Origin: Rhizopus sp. PT2906
Taxonomy: Eukaryota > Mucoromycota > Mucoromycetes > Mucorales > Rhizopodaceae
Length of the DNA stretch: 10,767 nt
Assembly (NCBI GenBank): GCA_025529335.1
Contig: JAMYHX010000828.1
Coordinates: forward strand, 1 to 10,767
Direction of reading: 5' to 3'
The notes beneath the pieces were generated by a model. That model searched no databases and was not told the origin of the DNA. It saw nothing but the letters and a program-made list of their open reading frames with translations. Both the position numbers and the translations under genes were made by a program. Numbering within the stretch: position 1 is the first letter of the stretch; each line of letters starts with the position of its first letter. Of this stretch, positions 1 through 6,789 are shown piece by piece.

Positions 1-204
1 GAGCATATCCCACTATTTCACACTCATTTCGCTTTAAATTCCTAATTGACTCCTGATACAATGGTAAAAATTAGCAAGTTGCCGATTTGATATCATCTAG
101 CAAAATACTTTAATTATACCAATGTTTGAACTTACCATGAAATTGTTCATCCATAACATGGCAAGATCTTGCTCGAATATTATTGCTTCGTTCTTCTTGG
201 ACTC
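1..204 (-). pseudogene. Truncated gene fragment, cut by the window edge; possible recombinase-like start
   Basis: Two exon-like pieces can be read on the minus strand. The first (204 down to 136) encodes a stretch ending in LWMNNFM and stops exactly at a GTAAGT donor. An 83-base intron (135-53) ends in ATCAG, and the second piece (52-1) reads ESIRNLKRNECEIVGYA in the same phase before the window ends. The splice join keeps the frame, which argues for real coding ancestry. Upstream of the first piece there is an in-frame TAA (205-207), and the first Met in frame is at 159, so the gene either starts there or is broken. The closing EIVGYA resembles the first beta strand of serine-recombinase (resolvase) catalytic domains, where a GYAR motif is common, but the catalytic Ser would lie outside the window. 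The family is therefore a guess. Whether the fragment is a gene or a pseudogene cannot be settled here. Confidence 0.45.
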
Positions 205-266
205 TTAAGAAGGATAAACGAGCATTCGAACACCATCTTGCGAAAGATAACGGGAAACGCTATATA

Positions 267-352
267 CACCAGAAAATGCGCCAGAAATTAGACTAATGCT
301 ACAGGCACCGTCTCTACCTATTACCTATAATGTAATCCAACAAAGCTATTCA
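267..352 (-). repeat. Dispersed repeat, copy A
   Basis: Positions 276-352 align without gaps to 10609-10685 with about 58 of 77 bases identical (counted by eye). The shared core includes TTAGACTAAT and TCCAACAAAGCT. The two copies have the same orientation. Copy A also has a small internal duplication of a CAGAAAATGCG-like unit (about 270-289). On the minus strand it encodes in one frame SISLISGAF, similar to what the other copies encode in the matching frame, but stops occur just upstream, so coding status is unclear. It lies directly 5' of the truncated minus-strand gene fragment. Confidence 0.7.
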
Positions 353-599
353 ATGTGTAGCGTCAAGCTAAACATGAGTTTTTGAATTTACCGTCTTGGA
401 TTGTTTATCTTTTCAAGAAAAAGAAGAGATAAAAAGAAATGTTGTTATTTTTATATTCTAAGTTTATGTTGTCAGTTAGTCAAAAAGGACCACTTAGCTC
501 ATGTGTAATTATGATAAATTCGTATTTTATATCAGAGAGTGAATTGGGCAGCCTTAGATTAGGCAGAGACGTTGGTAATGTAAAGCTGTATAGTGACAA

Positions 600-665
600 C
601 ATAGGTAGCGTCCCAAGGAAGCGCCCGTAGCATTAGCTTATTTTCTGGTGCATGTAGTGTTGGCC
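600..665 (+). repeat. Dispersed repeat, copy C (inverted relative to A and B)
   Basis: The reverse complement of about 621-665 matches copies A and B: it shares CTAATGCTAC with A and ACTACATGC-like sequence with B, in the same order. With copy A it forms an imperfect inverted pair about 270 bases apart. In the + direction the matching frame reads SISLFSGACS, similar to the reading of copy A. No gene follows it on the plus strand, so it looks like a solo copy. Confidence 0.6.
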
Positions 666-953
666 AAATAGAAATCATGGAAGTTTGTTTTGTTATGATT
701 AATTGACACATTTTTTTTTAACAATGCATATCTGGCAACTTTATTCATAAAAAAGCTGAGCTTGGCCGTTTTATGTGATGTAATAGTTTGTTGTTCCTGA
801 CAAATCCAGTTTACATTTATTGATTGTTTTACATATAAATACGTACATATTTACTTTGATAAAAATACAAATTATGAATCAGATTACTATTGTTACAGTC
901 TTTAAGAAATAAATACAATATACACATATTTCCCTCTTTCTTTCTCTCTTTCT

Positions 954-1208
954 CTAACAAGGACAAAACTCGGTAGAGTGTGGTCCCTCACAGTTGAAGC
1001 AGGTAGTGACCTTGATATTCTTTAAATTAAGTGTTGGTTGCAAATTAGGTCTTGGGAATGAATTAAGAATTGAGCTTTCTGTTATCTCATTTGATTGCTG
1101 CTGTTGCTGACGTATGATAGTTGAAGTAGCTAAAGGGCCAATAGCTTTACCTAATAAAGGCTTGCTTGTACTAAGTATAGATGCAAATGAGGATAATGGA
1201 AGAGGCAT
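954..1208 (-). CDS. Small protein with C-terminal zinc-knuckle-like Cys/His cluster
   Basis: This is an 84-residue, apparently intronless frame with A at -3 before the ATG. The first ~33 residues have no acidic residue, are rich in Ser/Leu/Ala and hold a few Lys/Arg. This composition is compatible with a mitochondrial presequence (inference). A run of five Gln sits near residues 34-38. The C-terminus carries C70-x2-C73-x3-H77-x4-C82-x-C84, close to a CCHC zinc knuckle but with three instead of four residues before the His. Zinc knuckles bind zinc and often single-stranded nucleic acid, so a nucleic-acid or assembly role is possible but not shown. The gene lies tandem to the phospholipase D gene, 253 bases downstream of its stop. 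AATAAA-like signals on the minus strand (740-745, 816-821) lie beyond its stop. I do not recognise a named orthologue. Its intact frame, Cys/His pattern and plausible start context support it as real. Confidence 0.6.
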   Translation of the reverse strand: MPLPLSSFASILSTSKPLLGKAIGPLATSTIIRQQQQQSNEITESSILNSFPRPNLQPTLNLKNIKVTTCFNCEGPHSTEFCPC

Positions 1209-1461
1209 GATTATGCTTAAAAAAAAAAAGAAAGGAACAATGCTCTCTCCAAAAAAGTTTTTCTCGGTTGAATAAAATTTCCGGAATCCGTTGGATAAAT
1301 TTAAAACAGCGAAAACAATGTTTAATCACGGAAGAGGTAGATGAACGATATCTCCCCTTGTTGGCTTATCCTCTGATGCCCATGAACCACTTTTGCGTAC
1401 TACAAAAAAAATTGTATACTTGATTTAATTTTTAGCAAACTATATTATGCATAACAAAGGT

Positions 1462-4400
1462 TTAAGTGTATAATTCTTGTACAGCTGTGCCTACGATGGG
1501 TAATGAGCTTCCTTGCAGGTCTTCAAAACGTAAAAATTGGGTAGGGAATTCAACGAGGTGACCATGGATCTTGTCCAAATTTTCTCTGATTTCTTGAACA
1601 GACATATTGGGATCATAAACATGACCAAGATTAATCTTGCTTGGATCGGGGTAAAATGCATGATATTCATCCCAGTTTGTTACTAAAAGATACTTGGTTA
1701 CTTGTTGATTTTTCATTTTAATTGAGTACTTACATGTATCATCAGGGACACAGTGGAAAACATTACGGAAAGCAAGAGTGTTTGTTGCTGCAGTCTTGTT
1801 CCATCGTACGAGTGTTTCTTCATCCAGAGGATCCATCACCCAGTGATCCTCCTTGGTCTGAGTTAGATCCACGTGGGGCACAGGTAGTGGCAGCATAGCC
1901 GGTGTAACAAAATCCATTTCTTCCTCTTTAATCAGACCTAAATGTTCTTTCCATAATTGACGTCGAAGTGTAGCTGCGAATCTACTTGCTTCATACTATA
2001 TAGTCATCATTAGCTCCAATACAGATAGTAAAGCTTCCCTTACCGGTTGATTGTTCATACGAGAGAGTATCGTCTCTTGGTCTTCCACAATAACTGCAAT
2101 TTCTGAGTCTCGATCACCACATTGTGAACGATCATTCAAATTAGCAGAGCCCATGATAACCACACGATCATCTGCAATAAGTAGTTTTCCGTGAATGTAC
2201 AGTTCTTCTGTTACATAATCGCTGGCTTCTTGCTTTTCATGGATATCATCTCTAGGCTGATAGTTTGCCCTGTCACTTACCCAAGGTTCATTCATCACCT
2301 TATGTCCACCACCCATCGCATCTGGTGCAATTGACGTAGCAGCAGTGAACCCTTCTCTGGGAGGTCGATCTTGTGGAAGAACAAAACCAGCAGGTGGAAT
2401 TTCCTTTTCCTCTTTTTCTTCTTCATTCAAGATGACTCGGCCTATGGCATCATAGGGTGTATATCCTGCGCTTCTTGCAAGCATTTCTTCGACTATAGGA
2501 CGATTGATTCGGTCATAGCTTCTTAAGCTGTAAAAGCGAATGTAATCTTCGGGGTTGATGTTTGCTTTTCGAAGTTTTTCATAAATACTTTTAGGTCCAC
2601 TACATATGGAAACGTATTGATAATACATAACCAGTCTAAAGAAAACGTCATAGTGTAAGTCATGACTGTACATGTATGTTATTCAAAGAATACCTTGCTG
2701 TAGCTGCATCCTTGGTGCTTAATTCAGCGGGGAAAGCAGGCATCAAAGGAATCAGCACAAACACCTTGAATTTTTCTTGTTCCTCGTGAGCTTTAATAAT
2801 ACGGTTCACAATGGCAGTTCCAATTTGATTTTTTATGATGTAATTATCATCTTTTTCAGTTGTTGTAACTAAAAAAGACATATAAGGACACGTTTTTCAT
2901 GCATCTGCTTTTTATACACTTACTAAAGAATTGGTTTTCTATATAAATGTAATGCTTTGCTTGTGTAATGACATCAATGTAGGCGTTTTGAATAGAATGC
3001 TATAATGAATGAGAGGGGCTGCTTCTTTTAATTAACAGTGTTATATACCTCTAATTTAATGCCTGAACTCCATTCTGCGCTACTACGAAGTACTTGAACT
3101 CGACATGTGCCTTGGACGCCATGGGTTGAGTGACCATAGTGGTAGGATCGCAGTAATCTACTCTCCAGAGGGATCTTGAAGTTTTGGTAACTACTGTAAC
3201 CACCAGCAGGTGGCTTTAGGAAAGGTACATGTCTCTTGTCCAGTGCCTTTGATTGCTTAATAAAATTCCATCTGTCGCAAAAGTGACGTGCAACATCCAA
3301 GACTGGATGACCCAACTATTTCAATCATGGTTAAAGATTATCGTCTTTTGTTGTTCATTGTACTTACCATGCATAAGGCCATGTCGTGCCAAGGCATTCT
3401 AGGAATAATTGTCTTGTCTACAAGTCTCAGATCCCATTCATTAACTGAAATACTTTTTGGTTATACATATATCCAATTCAACATCATATCGCTCTTACCA
3501 TGCTCAAAGTCTCGTAAGCGTGCATCACTATAATCTTGGCCAGGGAATATTTCTAAAGTAGGATCGGATGAATGAAAGTCTGCTAACCGATGTGCATGCG
3601 TATCCCAGCGTCTAAAATAAAGATTAATACTTCTGAACTTATCTTGTTCTATTGTTGTTACTACCCATAGCATAAATCAATTCCGCCTACAAAGGCGATA
3701 CGATTGTCAATTACAACAAACTTTTCATGATGAGACCAAAAGAACGTTCCTCCAACTGCATGATCAGGGTGTCTTTGCACTAAGCTCATGATCAGTAACG
3801 CACATGCACTATGCATAGTTTTTTATGCACACTTTACCTACAATATTCTCATGCAAATCCTGTAATTTCTTCTTCGTATAGGCGCTATCCAGTGTCATTG
3901 CCATCTCGACTTCCTAAACCTAGTGTTTAGATAGTGTTCATCCTATAGTGTATCCCTTTGGTACCTTGTATACAACAATGTAAATAAGAACACCTTCCTC
4001 TGCCTTTCTCTTTAGTAAATTATCAATTCGGTATTGCGGATATTTGGCTGGGGGTCTTCGGAGGTACTAAGACACTTTCATTAGAGGAACTATTTAACAT
4101 AACGATTTTTGCTTTACCAGCTCTGGTGACTTTGTATTTTACAGAAAATAGAAAACGGGGTCAATAGGTGAACGCCTTTCTTTTTCTTGTTACTTACCAG
4201 CCACCAATCTGCAATAAAGATGACTTCTTTTGCATTCTCAATAGCTTCTGATACAGCCCTGTAACCCATATCATAAATTGGATGTCAGGTATAATTTAAT
4301 TTTGGTTACCAGCAATAGTTGTGGCCATCAATAAAAAATTTAACCATTGCATCATGCCGTACTGGAGCAAATGAACCATATCTATGTCCTTCAGCAAGAT

Positions 4401-4509
4401 ATTCTTCCTCTTCCTCGTCTAGTTTACTAGCATCTGGATTGACTATACAGCTAACTGTTTCTCGTAACTTATGTTTAACTTTGTTGGCTAAATGGTTTAT
4501 AACTGGCAT
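1462..4509 (-). CDS. Phospholipase D, 14 exons, two HKD motifs
   Basis: Hydrolyses phosphatidylcholine to phosphatidic acid and choline at membranes, by family knowledge. Exons in transcript order: 4509-4310, 4258-4198, 4129-4118, 4066-3965, 3913-3838, 3779-3665, 3611-3499, 3444-3368, 3315-3049, 2999-2924, 2868-2694, 2635-2044, 1995-1734, 1682-1462. All 13 introns are GT-AG and 48-68 bases long. The joined CDS is 2349 bases, exactly 782 codons plus stop, with no internal stop. The first HKD motif is at about residues 168-183 (HHEKFVVIDNRIAFVGG), the second at about 573-588 (IHGKLLIADD then GSANLNDRS). Between them are PLD-typical stretches such as IENQFFITTTEKD. The N-terminus before the catalytic core is only about 55 residues, so the PX and PH domains of Spo14/PLD1-type enzymes are absent. 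Start at 4509 is chosen because no acceptor AG lies between the upstream CT-rich tract and this ATG. Catalytic residues are intact, so the gene is probably functional. Confidence 0.93.
4118..4129 (-). other. 12-base microexon of the phospholipase D gene
   Basis: The minus strand reads TCACCAGAGCTG (Ser-Pro-Glu-Leu). It is preceded by an intron with donor GTAAGT at 4197 and acceptor AAAG at 4130, and followed by an intron with donor GTAAAG at 4117 and acceptor TTAG at 4067. Including it restores the continuous DWWL-SPEL-YLRRPP segment that is characteristic of eukaryotic phospholipase D. Skipping it would keep the frame but delete these four residues. Confidence 0.85.
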
Positions 4510-4913
4510 AGCAGGATGGTATATAAAGAAGAAGAAGAAAAGAGGAAAAAAAAGAGCTCTATTGTTCTACTTTATGTGACCTCATTCACCCCATCGGTGT
4601 TACAAAGTATCTTACGCGTGAATCTGCATGAGTTTAAGCCTTTAAAGGTGCCTTCACTGTATTTGATATCTAATCGTTTCTACAAGTAAGAGTCATCATT
4701 CAAAAGACAGTAATATAATCATTTTGAAAAGGTATCCAAACGGACAGCTGACTTAAAATAGAAATAAAATAGTCTCGGCTGTGACACTATGAAAGCCTCA
4801 TGTTTGTGTGTGTATGCGTAGTCCAATCAGACGTCTGCGCAAGAATTAATTACTTTTCAGGGTTATCAAATGGGATAAAATGCAGACTTTTTATTACACA
4901 TGACTGTCTATTA
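4510..4913. other. Intergenic region between the Utp12-domain and phospholipase D genes
   Basis: Both flanking genes are on the minus strand, so this stretch holds the 3' end of the Utp12-domain gene and the promoter/leader of the phospholipase D gene. A long pyrimidine-rich tract on the minus strand (about 4527-4561) lies just before the phospholipase D ATG and may mark the transcription start zone. No further gene is seen. The short plus-strand frames here are low-complexity, or antisense to exons. Confidence 0.5.
4890..4895 (-). terminator. Possible poly(A) signal of the Utp12-domain gene
   Basis: TTTATT on the plus strand gives AATAAA on the minus strand, about 20 bases after the stop codon of the Utp12-domain gene. 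This is a short distance but usable in compact fungal 3' ends. It is a sequence match only. Confidence 0.4.
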
Positions 4914-5722
4914 TTACTCTTCAGCTTCACTTTCACTCAAATCTTCTTCATCTTCTTCATCTTCTGTATTCAGATAATCCTCTTCCTCCTCAGCAAACAT
5001 GGTTTCCTATAAAATACATTCAGTATAAGCATGTAAGGGCTAAACAAAAGGAGGAATTTTACCTCATCGTTATTATTATCATGACCATGGCTATCATCAA
5101 TATCCATTAAATCATCATTGTCTTCATCGTCTTCTTCATCACCATAGGCCACAGCATCATCTTCAGCATCCTCATCTTCACTTTCACTAAACACCTTCAC
5201 ATCCTCTTCATCTTCATCTTCACTTTCATCCTCTTCTTTACGGTTGCGATAATCAATCTGTCTTTGTATAAGCCCCAGTCGACCATGCATAGCTAGCAGT
5301 TTAGGATATACGGTCAATCGAACATTCAGCTCGTTATATAGATCAGACAATTGCTGCACAATTTCTGGTAGTGACATAAAGTAAGCTGTGTGTGTCAAAA
5401 GGACAGCCTTGATCCATTCTGTTAGTTCTGTATCTCTTGCTTGTTGGACATCGAATTTTTCTAATAGTTCTTGTAGTAAAGGTAAAACATTATCCAAAGG
5501 TAAACGTCTCACTGTGTTGTGGATCTCTTCGGCTGTTGTGCATTCTTGCTTTAATTCGTTCCAGTGCTTAATCTCTTTTGGGACATTATATTCGTTACCC
5601 TGTCGAATCACGCTGAATTTACTATGATCAACTTCTCCATTTGCTATTTCTATAGTTTCGCTTTTCTTCATATCCTCTACTATTGACGATCTTCTGTTGT
5701 TCTTGTCTCCCTTTTTGGCCAT
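4914..5722 (-). CDS. Stand-alone Utp12-domain protein with acidic tail (putative ribosome biogenesis factor)
   Basis: There are two exons, 5722-5063 and 5006-4914. The intron (5062-5007, 56 bases) runs from GTAAAA to TATAG, giving 250 residues. After a basic, Ser-containing start (residues 1-25), residues about 50-160 resemble the helical Utp12 domain found at the C-terminus of WD40 proteins such as Utp5/WDR43 of the small-subunit processome. Pieces such as RRLPLDNVLPLLQELLE and the later LLAMHGRLGLI are typical. From about residue 163 to the end the chain is almost all Asp/Glu/Ser, common in nucleolar proteins. The usual WD40 propeller is absent, and the 580 bases upstream hold no frame for it. 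By family knowledge it would act in the nucleolus in pre-18S rRNA processing (inference). Splicing is supported because it continues the acidic tail (ETMFAEEEEDY), whereas read-through gives an unrelated hydrophobic-basic end. The start has A at -3. Confidence 0.82.
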
Positions 5723-5771
5723 TTGTAATATATTAGTAACAGTTGCAAAAAGCTGCCCTACTTTTTTTGTT

Positions 5772-5830
5772 CAAAAAATAAAAAAGTCACTTTGTGACAA
5801 CGAAAACAATCTGTGACTTTACTTTTTTTG
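5772..5830. repeat. Imperfect inverted repeat upstream of the Utp12-domain gene
   Basis: The left arm (5772-5790, A-rich, ending AAGTCAC) pairs imperfectly with the right arm (5813-5830, starting GTGACTTTAC). Inside lies a second perfect pair GTCAC-TTT-GTGAC (5786-5798). The motif GTGAC/GTCAC therefore occurs three times within 32 bases, about 65-95 bases upstream of the Utp12-domain start codon. It could be a binding site for a dimeric factor or a chance AT-rich hairpin. Confidence 0.4.
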
Positions 5831-6245
5831 TTGCTATGGTTACCTGGTGCATCATTTCCCCTTCTTTTTCTTTGATATGCTTAGCTTACTGTTTTGTTCC
5901 ACTAAAGATAGACTTTTGTCCATTTTATTTTAATTTACCAAACATTGATTACAACCTTTAAAAATAAACTCAATGAGTTCTTTATAAAGTACTCAAAGAC
6001 ATGTTTGATTAAATTAATAAAATAGTTCTATGTAAATAACAGAAATTGTCAAAAGATCATGTCAACAGTGATAACCAAGACATTCTCAAGAGCATCTGTA
6101 CAAGCAAAACTCACTTTTTTGATTGTCATTATTGTGCACTTTCAAAATGGAATCAACTTTAATACCTATACTTCAAGTAATCTTTGGAGCGCACTAAGTT
6201 TATCCCTTATTGAAAGGGAGAAGATGCATATTGTACAGAATAAAG

Positions 6246-6252
6246 TATAAAT
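6246..6252 (+). promoter_or_regulatory. TATA-like box of the secreted-peptide gene
   Basis: TATAAAT lies 54 bases before the ATG at 6306 and is followed by a pyrimidine-rich patch (about 6268-6291), a common fungal arrangement for a strong promoter with a short leader. Confidence 0.45.
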
Positions 6253-6305
6253 TAGTTGCGATTTAATTCATTCATTTCTTCCATTTTCTACTATATTAAA
6301 CAGCC

Positions 6306-6605
6306 ATGCGTTCGTTTGTTCTCTCTGTTTGCTTACTGACTACCTTCGCTCTTATCTCTTCGATCACTGCTGCCGCTGTTCGTACAATAGCTAAAAGGGC
6401 CACCTCACTGGAAGAATTAGTTGAAGGTGCCGCTAATGGAGCTGCGCGTTCACAAAGTTGTAGACAGCCTGGCGAAGAGGATGATACAGATAATGAATAC
6501 TTGAATTGCGCTACTGATTTTGCCTTGACGACCAATGCCCAAGTTTCTAAAGTTGTCGGTGGAGTTACTCAACAGCTTTTAACTCCACCAGAGCCAGAAG
6601 CTTAA
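6306..6605 (+). CDS. Small secreted protein with possible Kex2 processing site
   Basis: This is a 99-residue intronless frame. Residues 1-23 form a clear signal peptide: Arg at 2, a hydrophobic core to about 20, then TAAA for cleavage. A dibasic Lys-Arg at 30-31 suggests Kex2 trimming of a short pro-segment, leaving about 68 residues from ATSLEELVEG. The mature part has two Cys (52 and 68) that could pair around a very acidic loop (EEDDTD), and a Pro/Glu-rich end. Codons favour C or T in third position, unlike the surrounding noncoding DNA, which suggests strong expression. A TATA-like box and pyrimidine-rich leader precede it, and AATAAA (6662-6667) follows. I do not recognise the family. 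It could be a cell-surface, mating or interaction peptide, or an enzyme inhibitor, but nothing in the sequence decides this. It is convergent with the exchanger gene, 184 bases apart. The overlapping minus-strand frame is a shadow. Confidence 0.75.
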   Translation: MRSFVLSVCLLTTFALISSITAAAVRTIAKRATSLEELVEGAANGAARSQSCRQPGEEDDTDNEYLNCATDFALTTNAQVSKVVGGVTQQLLTPPEPEA

Positions 6606-6661
6606 GACAGGTGTATAGTCTGAGACCCATACTCCTATTTGATATATCTATACAAAGAGAA

Positions 6662-6667
6662 AATAAA
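6662..6667 (+). terminator. Possible poly(A) signal of the secreted-peptide gene
   Basis: AATAAA lies 57 bases after the stop codon on the coding strand. Confidence 0.55.
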
Positions 6668-6705
6668 CTAATCTAAAAAAGGGATAATTATCCAGTAATG
6701 ATAGC

Positions 6706-6711
6706 TTTATT
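6706..6711 (-). terminator. Possible poly(A) signal of the exchanger gene
   Basis: TTTATT on the plus strand is AATAAA on the minus strand, about 80 bases after the exchanger stop. The two convergent genes thus have their signals about 40 bases apart and the transcripts may overlap. Confidence 0.45.
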
Positions 6712-6789
6712 AGTGGCTTCTAGAAAATATACATAAAAAAAGGGGGGAATATCAAGTATATATGTTTTTTTTCATGCGAGGGTAACAGT

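Larger units (their letters stand above)
205..953. other. Gene-poor, repeat-bearing stretch
   Basis: I see no convincing gene here. The stretch holds two copies of a dispersed repeat (annotated separately) in opposite orientation. A 63-codon open frame at 439-630 (+) has no recognisable domain, is Ser/Leu-rich without a pattern, and runs into the repeat copy, so it is not called. The right part (about 690-953) is AT-rich. It contains TTTATT at 740-745 and 816-821, which read as AATAAA on the minus strand and could serve as poly(A) signals for the small gene ending at 954. A CT-rich tract lies at about 931-956. Confidence 0.5.
5723..6305. other. Divergent promoter region
   Basis: The stretch separates the minus-strand Utp12-domain gene from the plus-strand secreted-peptide gene and should hold both promoters. 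It contains the inverted repeat at 5772-5830, a smaller CCCTT/AAGGG palindrome (6204-6218) and a TATA-like box (6246-6252). A 63-codon plus-strand frame (6059-6250) shows no domain or clear coding character and is not called. Confidence 0.5.

Noticed and set aside
439..630. 63-codon plus-strand open frame
   Set aside because: No domain or homology pattern; it ends inside repeat copy C, and its composition fits a chance frame in AT-rich DNA.
4800..5012. Phe-rich plus-strand frame
   Set aside because: Its second half is antisense to the acidic last exon of the Utp12-domain gene, where GAA/GAT codons read as Phe/Ser/Ile on the other strand.
6059..6250. 63-codon plus-strand frame before the secreted-peptide gene
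   Set aside because: It occupies the promoter region, overlaps the TATA-like box, has no recognisable feature, and does not join to the next gene by good splice sites.
6296..6535. Minus-strand frame antisense to the secreted peptide
   Set aside because: It is a shadow: the plus-strand frame has a clear signal peptide and coding-type third-base use.
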